Positions 26,903 through 35,152 of a stretch of 64,000 nt of DNA are shown here, piece by piece. The notes below the pieces were generated by a model. That model was not told where the DNA came from. It saw nothing but the letters and a program-made list of their open reading frames with translations, and did no database searches. How positions within the stretch are numbered: position 1 is the first letter of the stretch; each line of letters starts with the position of its first letter. The DNA comes from Lachnospiraceae bacterium. GTDB lineage: Bacteria; Bacillota; Clostridia; Lachnospirales; Lachnospiraceae. The translations under genes and the position numbers were made by a program. Location of the stretch: NCBI GenBank assembly GCA_028692975.1, contig JAQUWF010000003.1:1-64000 (forward strand). The letters run 5' to 3'.

Positions 26903-27701
26903 ATTACTTTATCGCTCGCTTTACGGTCTCATCACAACTTTTCGCCTACCAGACCGTACTTTGTCGCTTGCTTTACGGTTCTACAACAAACTTCTGCCTG
27001 ACAGACCGTACTTTATCGCTCGCTTTACGGTCTCATCACAACTTTCTGCCTACTAGACCGTACTTTATCGCTTGCAATACAGTCTCACAACAAGTTTCTG
27101 CCTACCAACCCGTACTTTGTCGCTTGCTTTACGGTCTCACAACAAGTTTCTGCCTTTCGAACCGTACTTTATCGCTTCTTATACGGTCTCATCACAACTT
27201 TCTGCCTGACAGACCGTACTTTATCGCTTGCTTTACGGTCTCACAACCAGTTTCTGCCTTTCAAACCGTACTTTACTGCTTGTTATACGGTCTCATCACA
27301 ACTTTCTGCCTACCAGTCCGTACTTTGTCGCTTGCTTTACGGTCTCACAACCAGTTTCTGCCTGACAGACCTTACTTTGTCGCTTGCTATACGGTCTCAC
27401 AACCAGTTTCTGCCTTTCGAACCGTACTTTATCGCTTCTTATACGGTCTCATCACAACTTTCTGCCTGACAGACCGTACTTTATCGCTTGCTTTACGGTC
27501 TCACAACCAGTCTCTGCCTTTCAAACCGTACTTTACTGCTTGTTATACGGTCTCATAGCAAGTTTCTGCCTATCAGACCGTACTTTACTGCTTGTTATAC
27601 GGTCTCATAGCAAGTTTCTGCCTACCAGACCGTACTTTGTCGCTTGCTTTACGGTCCTACAACCAGTTTCTGCCTTTCAAACCGTACCTTATCGCATAAT
27701 C
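26903..27701. repeat. Array of fifteen 52-bp tandem repeats plus a partial unit
   Basis: Every unit is exactly 52 bp with no indels: unit starts fall at 26903 + 52n, unit 15 ends at 27682, and a partial sixteenth follows. The typical unit runs CGTACTTTATCGCTTGC, TTTACGGTCTCA, a variable TCACAACTTTCTGCCT core, then GACAGAC. TACGGTCT and AGACCGTA form an inverted repeat in each unit and across unit borders, so alternative hairpins can form. Units 6-8 reappear almost exactly as units 11-13, showing a higher-order duplication of five units (260 bp). Between the array and the next repeat is a hairpin CATCCCC-TCC-GGGGATG at 27732-27748. Confidence 0.95.
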
Positions 27702-27765
27702 AATAACCAAATCGTTTCACAACTCCCAAGTCATCCCCTCCGGGGATGCTGTCCCCAACTCACTA

Positions 27766-27869
27766 ATCTTTTGCCTTTATCTTTTGCCTTTATCTTTTGC
27801 CTTTATCTTTTGCCTTTATCTTTTGCCTTTATCTTTTGCCTTTATCTTTTGCCTTTATCTTTTGCCTTT
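27766..27869. repeat. Eight perfect 13-bp tandem repeats
   Basis: The unit ATCTTTTGCCTTT is repeated eight times without change. It shares the short TTTTGCCT/TTTCTGCCT flavour with the neighbouring 52-bp units. No gene is evident across it. Confidence 0.95.
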
Positions 27870-27884
27870 CCCAACAACCAGCCG

Positions 27885-28129
27885 CGGTGGTGGCGCTGTT
27901 CCATGGATTTTGAGCATCAGCGCAGGGAGTTTTAGCAAGACTTAAGAACCGGCGGCCGCCAGTTGCTGATGAAATCGGATCCACAAGATCCGATTTCAAA
28001 ACCACCTGAGCAGCGTTTGCATCAGCAAACGGTGCGAATGTGGTTGGTTCAGCGACTGGTGGCCGCCGGTTCTTTAGACTTGCTTAACTCCCGTAGCGGC
28101 TCAAAATCCATGGAACAGCGCCACCACCG
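27885..28129. repeat. 245-bp branched inverted repeat (possible MITE or structured RNA)
   Basis: The two ends are inverted copies: the outer 30 bp (from CGGTGGTGGCGCTGTTCC inward) are perfectly complementary, and the arms stay complementary with mismatches over about 85 bp (27885-27970 with 28046-28129). The centre is not a simple loop: GAAATCGGATC-CACAA-GATCCGATTTC (27971-27997) is an 11-bp perfect hairpin, and AACCAC/GTGGTT (28000-28005, 28040-28045) encloses CGTTTGC-ATCA-GCAAACG (28014-28031). The folded form is a long stem ending in two side hairpins. It starts 16 bp beyond the stop of the URO-D gene and has no T-run after it, so it is not a standard terminator. Confidence 0.9.
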
Positions 28130-28144
28130 AAGCGTCCCCCTATC

Positions 28145-29170
28145 TCAATCCTCATCAAAAAAATACATAGCCTTCGCATTCTCCACCGTAACCGCATCAA
28201 TCAAAATATTACAGGTAGACAAAACAAATCCTCTATCCCCAACTTTCTCCGCCAAAGCACGAACCTCACGCTTCACTTCCTCCGGCTTCCCAAAGGGCAG
28301 CAGATAATTCAAATCTACATTCCCGATCAGGCACAGTTTATCCCCATACATCTCCTTCACCTTCCCAATATCCATCCCTGCCGAAGGCTGCAGAGATTGA
28401 ATCGCATCAAACCCACAATCCACAATATCCTGCATCACATCCATCAAATACCCATCACTATGAAAAATCATCGGCACATCCTTATAATCCTTAATTTCCC
28501 TGATCATTCTCTTATAAATAGGAAAAGCCACAACCTGCATTACCTTAGGAGGCAGCAAAAGCCCCGTATTAAAAGCAATATCGTCCGTAATCAAAATCGC
28601 GTCTGCCCCCTTATCCAGAAACAACTTCGCCCGGGCAATCTCATAATCCATAATCTTATCCGCCAGCTGCGCGATCAGATCCGCATCCGTCATACAGTCA
28701 CACAGATAATCCTCCATGCCCAGTGCCCAGTCCAGCGCACTCACCGGCCCATTAATCTGGGAAATCAGGAAAAAATCACTGTTCTTCTTATAGAACTCCA
28801 GCATAAAGGAAGGCGCCTCAGAAGGATCCGCCGTCACATACCCATCCACATCCTCAATATCCTCCAGCGCCGGTTTCAGCATCTGGAAACTGTGGGGTGT
28901 CTCCTTGAACACATCACCATAAGGACTCTGGTAAATGGGAAATCCATCATCCGCATACCCCAACAGATTCTTTGGAAACTCATGAATATTAATAAAATCC
29001 ATCCCAAGATCCCGGCGAACAAACAATTCCTTTTGCAGCGCGGACAGGGAAGCTTGTTCCTCGCCCAGATACGCCTTCATAAAGCCGCCCTCGATAGCCA
29101 GCTCACCACGAGGAATACGGTCCACCGGCTCACGGCGCAGTGCCGCAAGCATTCTCTCTTTCTTCGTCAT
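28145..29170 (-). CDS. URO-D superfamily protein (uroporphyrinogen decarboxylase-like), paralogue A
   Basis: A 341-residue protein of the URO-D/MtaA-CmuA-like superfamily (TIM barrel). The N terminus KKERMLAALRREPVDRIPRGE and the late segments MIFHSDGYLMDVMQDIVDCGFDAIQSLQPSAGMD and GNVDL are typical of the non-heme members, with FHSDG as the His-containing motif. True HemE has different N-terminal motifs, and no heme genes surround this one. It is the last gene of the mannoside operon, 38 bp after manA. Family members include methylcobalamin:CoM methyltransferases, but no corrinoid protein is visible. Substrate unknown. Confidence 0.82.
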   Translation of the reverse strand: MTKKERMLAALRREPVDRIPRGELAIEGGFMKAYLGEEQASLSALQKELFVRRDLGMDFINIHEFPKNLLGYADDGFPIYQSPYGDVFKETPHSFQMLKPALEDIEDVDGYVTADPSEAPSFMLEFYKKNSDFFLISQINGPVSALDWALGMEDYLCDCMTDADLIAQLADKIMDYEIARAKLFLDKGADAILITDDIAFNTGLLLPPKVMQVVAFPIYKRMIREIKDYKDVPMIFHSDGYLMDVMQDIVDCGFDAIQSLQPSAGMDIGKVKEMYGDKLCLIGNVDLNYLLPFGKPEEVKREVRALAEKVGDRGFVLSTCNILIDAVTVENAKAMYFFDED

Positions 29171-29208
29171 ATCCTATATCACCTCATATAATATCTTCTC
29201 AACAGTTC

Positions 29209-30150
29209 CTATAGCGTCGTAATCAAAACCTCACAGGTACCTTCCATACGGTAATCACCCGTATCCGCCGTGGCAAACAGGCTGTCCCCCTTTCGGAAAT
29301 CCACCTGTTCTCCATCTGCATAAATGGTTCCGCTGCCCTCAAGAATCAGAAAACTGACAAAAGTCGCCCGATCAATAACTCCTGACAGCTGCTTCATGAT
29401 GCCTCCGTTTAAGACCATCTTATCCACGGTAAAATATTCACAGGATGCAATGTGGGGCTCAAAGGATTTCTGCCGCAGCATGGGGATACGTTTCGTGACC
29501 TGCAAAGCCTTCTCAATATGCAGGTCACGCTCCTTCCCATTCTTGTCCTTACGCCCATAATCATAGACACGGTAGGTCACATTGGAATTCTGCTGGATTT
29601 CCGCGATCACACAACCCTTTCCGATAGCATGGATCGTCCCAGGCTCGATAAAAAGCACATCTCCCTTTTTCACATAGACCTTATTCAAAACTTCCAGGAG
29701 CGTGTTATCCCGAATCCGCTGTTCCAGCTCATCCGTGCTGATTTCTTTGGAAAAGCCATAATAAAGGCTGGCCTCCTCGTCACAGTCCACCACATACCAC
29801 ATTTCTGTCTTCCCATACTGGTGCTCATGCTCCAGGGCATAAGCATCCCCCGGATGCACCTGAATAGACAGATCCTGCGCCGCATCGATAAACTTGATCA
29901 GCACCGGAAACTGCTCGAACTGCCGTGCATGCTTGCCCAGGATTTTGCGGCCTTCCATGCGTATGTATTCCTCCAGAGTCTCCCCAGCGTATTCCCCGCT
30001 GTCCACATAACAAGGTGCGTCCGGGTGGCAGGAAAGTTCCCAGGTCTCTGCCAGGATATCTCCCTCATACTCTTTATGAAAATCTGTAATCAATTTGCGT
30101 CCGCCCCACAGATAATCCTTGCAGCCGGGACGCAGTTTCACGATTGCCAT
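29209..30150 (-). CDS. manA: Mannose-6-phosphate isomerase, class I
   Basis: A 313-residue cupin-type enzyme converting mannose 6-phosphate to fructose 6-phosphate. The zinc-site residues are visible: QVHPGDAYALEHE gives Gln and His ligands, KTEMWYVVD the Glu, and EPGTIHAIGKG the later His. The size fits the short Firmicutes ManA. It lies directly between the GH38 gene and a URO-D gene, so it would take mannose released from mannosides into glycolysis after phosphorylation. A GAGG site precedes the start. Confidence 0.94.
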   Translation of the reverse strand: MAIVKLRPGCKDYLWGGRKLITDFHKEYEGDILAETWELSCHPDAPCYVDSGEYAGETLEEYIRMEGRKILGKHARQFEQFPVLIKFIDAAQDLSIQVHPGDAYALEHEHQYGKTEMWYVVDCDEEASLYYGFSKEISTDELEQRIRDNTLLEVLNKVYVKKGDVLFIEPGTIHAIGKGCVIAEIQQNSNVTYRVYDYGRKDKNGKERDLHIEKALQVTKRIPMLRQKSFEPHIASCEYFTVDKMVLNGGIMKQLSGVIDRATFVSFLILEGSGTIYADGEQVDFRKGDSLFATADTGDYRMEGTCEVLITTL

Positions 30151-30155
30151 CTGCT

Positions 30156-32975
30156 CTACCTCACTATAATCTCGTATGTCTGAATCTCGTTTACGCCGAC
30201 CTCAGCGAACCAGCCATTGTCCTTGCAGATCACCTGCTCGTCAGTCCGTTCCTCATTCATATTACAGATAATTACCGACTCAGTCTCCACACCCGGTGCG
30301 GTAAGGCTTATCTTCGTATGGATTAGTTTGCTGGTAGGATTATAAACACGCAGCAGCACACTGTCTCTGTCCTCACATTTTTTCCATGCAGATACCTGAA
30401 GATTCCGATCCTCTATTTTCAAGAAGCCACATTCCAGAGGAAGGCTGCCCCCTTTGCCGCCCATGACCTGATACGGCATAGCCGGAGCGTTCAAATGTCT
30501 CGCCTCCGCATAGGTGCCTGCCTCTTCCCAGTTACCCTTATGGGGGTAAATCGCATAGGTAAACTCCATGCGCCGCTGCAGCTGACTGCCCTTCTTGCCC
30601 GGGAATACGCCTACTGCTTCCCACCAGGTCACGATCATGTTGCCCATAGCGCGAAACAGCGTCATATACAAGGTCTGATCTGCCCGCATTTCATACTCCG
30701 TAAAGCAGTTGTTAACGATGCCCAGACCTTTCTGCTCATCACTCACGTCCGCGAATATCTGCATAGGAAGTGTCTGCATTTCCGGATAATAAAGTCCATC
30801 TTTATCCTTCTGCGGTTTCGATGGACGGCTGTCCACGCAGAAATGTCCTGCTGTATCCACAGTCTCTGCCTGAATACCCGTAGGGAATGCCACGCGCAGG
30901 CGATGATGTTCTACCGTATTGTCCACCACGGTGCGCACCTTCAGGCTCTTCGCATCCTTATCCAATGTAATATAGGAGACAATCTCAAAAAGTTTCTTCT
31001 CATCACTTCGCTTTCCTTCTCCGCGAACACCACAGCTGGACTCGTACCCAGTCACCGGCAATTCCATCCTATAACAGATCTTCAGAGTAGCGGACAGCGG
31101 TCCATTCTCCTGGCAGCATACCTGTGCATGTCCGGTCAATGTGGTGTAGATTTCATTGTGATATGGCGGGTAATACGCCCAGTAATTTCCCACATCCCCT
31201 GCATCCTCAAAATAGTGCAGGCCGTCGTAACACTCCCCTGTATGCTTGTCCAGCATGTTCAGCGTTCCATTCTCATTGACGGTCACTTTCAGATATTCAT
31301 TTTCCAGTACATTATCCGAAGCACAGATATCGTGCCCCTGGGAACGTCTCATTTCCATCCAGTAGAAATGTGTTCTGGAAAATGTGGAATCAGGCTCCAG
31401 CACGATGACCTTGTAGCCCATAGCCGGAATCACACCGGTCTCCACATAGAGCTCGTGGCGGTCTGCTGCATAAGGCCATGGACGTGCTTCCATATCATGT
31501 ACCGGGAACGTTTTTTCATCTCTGCTGATTTCCTGAATTTTCAATGGATTGCCATGTATATCATGAGCCGTCAGACTCCATACCGCATCCTCCTGCGGGG
31601 TCGCCACAGATACCCTGCAGATTTCTTTTGTCTCATAAGGCTGTGGATTAAAAACAAGGATCGTCTGTTTGCCATCCAGTTCCGGGCCGAAGTCCATGGA
31701 CTTCGCCAGACTGCCTACCGCTTTGTCACACAGCACCTGCCCCATTTCCAGCACCTGATTCAGGCGGTATTCCACATCATCCGCCGTCTTGTCCTGGGTA
31801 ACTCCGTTGATGGAATCATGTGGATGGGACTTCAGCAGATAATCCCATGCCTTACTGAGATAACCATACTCATAGCCGTTACCCAGCAGCAGATTGCAGG
31901 TCATAAAAGGCTCTGCTTTATGAATCAGCAAATTCTCCGCCTCTTTATTCAGCAGTTTCAAATACATACGGGATGCCAGCGCATTGCCGGAGCAGTCACA
32001 GGATGGACCGTCGCGCAGCTCACCGTACACAGTCCGCAGCGTGTCCGTATCCAGTATTTCCAGCATCCGGTCTGCATACGCTTCCAGACGCGTATTTACA
32101 AAGTCCTGATCTGGGAAGGTTTCCCGCAGGTCCTTCAGCATATCCGAAAGTTCCGGATGTGGCGTGGAGAAATCCGTGCCGTCCAGATAGAGACGGTCAT
32201 GCTTTGCCACCGTATCTTCCGTGCCCCGCACTGCGTCTTCAAACCCTTTTTTCAACCGCTCTGCCTCATAAGTCTGTCGGCCTTCGATCATAAAAAAGTC
32301 CTCATCTGCATGACCCACAGCAGCATTGTGCAGTGCAGTGCCGGAATTTTCCGGCTTGTAGGCAAATTCATGGCTCAAGCAGTTGAGTCCGTATTTGCTG
32401 TACAGATACGTATAAAAATAGAAATTCGCTCTGGCATTGTCCCCCAGGCGGCTGGTCAGTACGCGGGTGCCGTCGGGACCTTCCCACATAAACTCACTCT
32501 CCGGTGCCCGATCCTTGGAAACTTTTTTCGCACAGATAATAAAGTTGATACCAAACTTATCATAAATCTGAGGGAACTGTGCCGTCTGTCCCCAGCCGAA
32601 GGAATTGTAGCCCACCTTCATGCATTTGCCATAATGCTCTGCTCTCCTTATACCTTTCAGCAGGTTTCGCACCAGGCATTCTCCGTCCAGCGGATACAGA
32701 TCCGGCAGCGTATACCATGGTCCAATGGCGATACGCCCCTCCCGGATATAGCCCTCCAGTCTTTCTTTATTCTCCGGCTTTACCTCCAGGTAATCATCGA
32801 TGGGCGCCACTTGTCCATCCATGAGAAAGCACTGATAGTCCGGATGTTTCTCTAATGTATCAAACAGTTCCTCCATAAATTCCACCAGAAGCATTCTGTT
32901 TTTCCAGATAGGGTAACGCCACTCCCTGTCCCAGTGTGTATGGGGAATAATATAATTTGTCGTCTTCTCACTCAT
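30156..32975 (-). CDS. GH38 alpha-mannosidase-family protein, catalytic Asp apparently replaced
   Basis: A 939-residue cytoplasmic glycoside hydrolase family 38 protein. N-terminal HTHWDREW (residues 12-19) supplies two zinc ligands, His14 and Asp16; SHPHDSING (383-391) carries the later His. A beta-rich C-terminal region of about 500 residues follows, as in GH38. In the family, a PDSFG- or DPFG-type segment carries the Asp that is both nucleophile and zinc ligand; here the matching segment is GYNSFGWG with Asn124 and seems two residues shorter. Activity is therefore uncertain. The neighbours (ManA, ABC importer) support a role in mannoside use. Family assignment is firm; catalytic loss is inferred from recalled alignments. 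Confidence 0.88.
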   Translation of the reverse strand: MSEKTTNYIIPHTHWDREWRYPIWKNRMLLVEFMEELFDTLEKHPDYQCFLMDGQVAPIDDYLEVKPENKERLEGYIREGRIAIGPWYTLPDLYPLDGECLVRNLLKGIRRAEHYGKCMKVGYNSFGWGQTAQFPQIYDKFGINFIICAKKVSKDRAPESEFMWEGPDGTRVLTSRLGDNARANFYFYTYLYSKYGLNCLSHEFAYKPENSGTALHNAAVGHADEDFFMIEGRQTYEAERLKKGFEDAVRGTEDTVAKHDRLYLDGTDFSTPHPELSDMLKDLRETFPDQDFVNTRLEAYADRMLEILDTDTLRTVYGELRDGPSCDCSGNALASRMYLKLLNKEAENLLIHKAEPFMTCNLLLGNGYEYGYLSKAWDYLLKSHPHDSINGVTQDKTADDVEYRLNQVLEMGQVLCDKAVGSLAKSMDFGPELDGKQTILVFNPQPYETKEICRVSVATPQEDAVWSLTAHDIHGNPLKIQEISRDEKTFPVHDMEARPWPYAADRHELYVETGVIPAMGYKVIVLEPDSTFSRTHFYWMEMRRSQGHDICASDNVLENEYLKVTVNENGTLNMLDKHTGECYDGLHYFEDAGDVGNYWAYYPPYHNEIYTTLTGHAQVCCQENGPLSATLKICYRMELPVTGYESSCGVRGEGKRSDEKKLFEIVSYITLDKDAKSLKVRTVVDNTVEHHRLRVAFPTGIQAETVDTAGHFCVDSRPSKPQKDKDGLYYPEMQTLPMQIFADVSDEQKGLGIVNNCFTEYEMRADQTLYMTLFRAMGNMIVTWWEAVGVFPGKKGSQLQRRMEFTYAIYPHKGNWEEAGTYAEARHLNAPAMPYQVMGGKGGSLPLECGFLKIEDRNLQVSAWKKCEDRDSVLLRVYNPTSKLIHTKISLTAPGVETESVIICNMNEERTDEQVICKDNGWFAEVGVNEIQTYEIIVR

Positions 32976-32987
32976 GTGTCTTGTCTC

Positions 32988-33965
32988 CTATATGAATTTT
33001 AACAGTTCGTCAAAGGTCTCACCGTATGCATTGCACATACCCATGGTACCGCTCTTTACAATGTTTCCGCCGCCGATCCCCACCGTATAATAACCGGCAA
33101 GACGGATGGAGCTGACTCCCGCACCACTGTCTTCGATACCCAGTACGTGACTTCTCTCCTCAAAAGGAATGCCAAGCCCCACATTAGCTGTCTCCGCATA
33201 CAGCCATGGATGTGGTTTTGCTTCCAGTTCCCCTAAGGTACCGGTCCGTCCTCTGCCAAGTGAGGTGCCCGCCGTGATGATGCAGTCGTAAAAGTCCGTG
33301 GGTTCTCCCATACCCCATGTCTGGAATGCAGACAGGATCTCCGGGTACGCCTTCTCGTAAAGACCTGAGGTAACCAGGCCGATCTTGATCTGTTTTTCCT
33401 TCAGTTTCAGCAGAAATTCCTTCGCCCCCGGTGTGGGAACGAAAGCATTTTTCCTTCCTTTCCCTTCCATGATGTTTCTCATCTCAAGTTCCGTATGATA
33501 AAAATAGAGTTCTCGTGCCTTTTCCAAAGACTGCTCCGGGCAGTATTTGTCGATGCAGTATTTCAGATGTTCCGTCACGCTGTGGCCGGACACATACGGA
33601 ATATCTGCCTCGGTAAAGGAAAACCTGGTATTATCTAAAAGACTTCCCACCGTTTTTTCAATGATCCAGATCCAGAATTCCTCGCTCTTTACAGTCGTTC
33701 CGTCCAGATCCATCAGCACCGCGCGGGTCTCCTCCTTTTTCACCGGATGAATGGGATAATAGGCGGAATACCCCACGGAAGAATGTACATAAGCCTGTGT
33801 CCTGTTTTCATAGCACAAAAGTTCTACCTTCTTATCTCCTGTCTGGTAAATGGCCTGTATGCCGTCCTGTCCCACTTTGGATTTCCCATCGCTGCACTCC
33901 GTCAGTTTCCGAAATCCGCTATTTTCATGGATCGTTCCAAAATCCACAATCTCATATGTTTCCAT
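32988..33965 (-). CDS. HAD-superfamily phosphatase/phosphomutase-like protein with N-terminal extension
   Basis: About 325 residues. HAD motif I is DLDGTTVKSEE near residue 87, motif II LVTSGLYEKAY, and motif IV GIEDSGAGVSSIRLAGYY. The order and the helical cap between motifs I and II match the beta-phosphoglucomutase-like subgroup. The first 85 residues precede the HAD fold and are an unusual extension with no motif I recognise (SVGYSAYYPIHPVKKEE). The start at 33965 is preferred because a GGGGGAAG site precedes it; an ATG at 33980 is the alternative. It sits between a URO-D gene and GH38, so a sugar phosphate is the likely substrate. Confidence 0.8.
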   Translation of the reverse strand: METYEIVDFGTIHENSGFRKLTECSDGKSKVGQDGIQAIYQTGDKKVELLCYENRTQAYVHSSVGYSAYYPIHPVKKEETRAVLMDLDGTTVKSEEFWIWIIEKTVGSLLDNTRFSFTEADIPYVSGHSVTEHLKYCIDKYCPEQSLEKARELYFYHTELEMRNIMEGKGRKNAFVPTPGAKEFLLKLKEKQIKIGLVTSGLYEKAYPEILSAFQTWGMGEPTDFYDCIITAGTSLGRGRTGTLGELEAKPHPWLYAETANVGLGIPFEERSHVLGIEDSGAGVSSIRLAGYYTVGIGGGNIVKSGTMGMCNAYGETFDELLKFI

Positions 33966-33994
33966 CTTATCTTCCCCCATCTTCCATCTCTTCT

Positions 33995-35044
33995 TTAGAT
34001 ATTCTGTTTCTGTCCGTATTTATAGCCCAATTCATAGAGCATGACGATGCGCTCCGGCGGAATCTCCGGCAGAAATCCCTGGGAAGGTCCGAAAATAAAT
34101 CCGCCCTGGTCAAAGAGTCCCATAGTCTCCTTTACCGCAGTCTCAATCTCTTCGACCGTGCCATCGATGAGCAGATGCATGGCATCCATAGAGCCTGCGA
34201 AATACAGGTCTTTCCCATACTTTTCCTTCAGGTCAGCCAGCTTCATGCCCGCCGCTGATACCTGGATCGGGTGTAGTCCGTCCAGACCATTGTCGATGAG
34301 ATCCGGGATAATACGAACGATACTGCCACAGGAATGCTGCTGCACAACATAGCCATAGCTTTTCGCCAGATCATAGAGTTTCTTTGCTCTCGGCTTTATG
34401 AATCTGCGGAACATCTCCGGACTATACAGAAGGCTGTTCTGTGTACCATAATCATCTCCCATAAAGAAGATCTGCATATGGTCGCCTGCCTTCTCAAACA
34501 TACGCCGGTTGCATTCCAGATAAAAATCAACGATCCGATCCAGCAGTGCATCCACTACCTCTGGCTCATCATACATAAGCATCATGAAGTCCTCCATGCC
34601 TACCAGCATAGATGCCTGCTCCAGAAACGGACTCCACATGCCGCCAAATACGGCGTAATCCCCATACTGTTTCATTTTATTTACATATTTATCATAATCG
34701 ATCTGATCAGGACTGGGCCAATGGTCGTAAGCATCCAGTTCCTCGATACGTTCCAGCCCTGCCAGGGGGTGGGCCACAGGGATACCGCCGTACAGGGATT
34801 TTTCGATTCCCCACATATCCCGGGAGGTTCCCTCTTTATATACATTGTCGCTTATAAAATCATCCATGCAGTTGCACCATCTGCAGTCAATATGCAGTCT
34901 CTCGTGCATCTCTTCCTCCGTATTGCAACCGGATGCCTTGATCAGTGCCTCCGTCACGTCTGAGGTAGTGCAGTCCATAAACATGGGAATGCGGTCCACG
35001 GCCTTATGCTGTATTGCCGCCATAACTCTTTCTTTGCTGTTCAT
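33995..35044 (-). CDS. URO-D superfamily protein, paralogue B
   Basis: About 349 residues, same superfamily as paralogue A at 28145. The start MNSKERVMAAIQHKAVDRIP matches the paralogue's N terminus and has AAAGGAGA eight bases before it, so I prefer the ATG at 35044 to the TTG at 35104. Later motifs include YGYVVQQHSCGSI (HSCG where A has HSDG) and GLDGLHPIQVSA. The Cys beside the His resembles zinc-binding methyltransferase members of the family. It is the first gene after the ABC solute-binding protein. No corrinoid partner or HemE function is apparent. Confidence 0.82.
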   Translation of the reverse strand: MNSKERVMAAIQHKAVDRIPMFMDCTTSDVTEALIKASGCNTEEEMHERLHIDCRWCNCMDDFISDNVYKEGTSRDMWGIEKSLYGGIPVAHPLAGLERIEELDAYDHWPSPDQIDYDKYVNKMKQYGDYAVFGGMWSPFLEQASMLVGMEDFMMLMYDEPEVVDALLDRIVDFYLECNRRMFEKAGDHMQIFFMGDDYGTQNSLLYSPEMFRRFIKPRAKKLYDLAKSYGYVVQQHSCGSIVRIIPDLIDNGLDGLHPIQVSAAGMKLADLKEKYGKDLYFAGSMDAMHLLIDGTVEEIETAVKETMGLFDQGGFIFGPSQGFLPEIPPERIVMLYELGYKYGQKQNI

Positions 35045-35152
35045 CTTCTCTATCTCCTTTTGCATTCTTTCTTCAAAAAAGGCCGTCACATCGATGTTCT
35101 TCAATGTGGCAGCCTTTTACTTTGTTACTTTTTATCCGATTATGCTATTTGA

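Noticed and set aside
26903..27701. CRISPR array
   Set aside because: The whole unit is repeated with scattered substitutions; there are no unique spacers and no cas genes.
26863..27935. Open reading frames through the 52-bp repeat array
   Set aside because: The frame stays open only because the repeat lacks stops; with a 52-bp unit the three frames rotate, giving a 52-residue pseudo-period, no ribosome site and a terminator directly upstream.
30495..32855. Long plus-strand frame of 786 codons opposite the GH38 gene
   Set aside because: It is antisense to a clear GH38 protein; the translation has no recognisable domain and is a codon-bias shadow.
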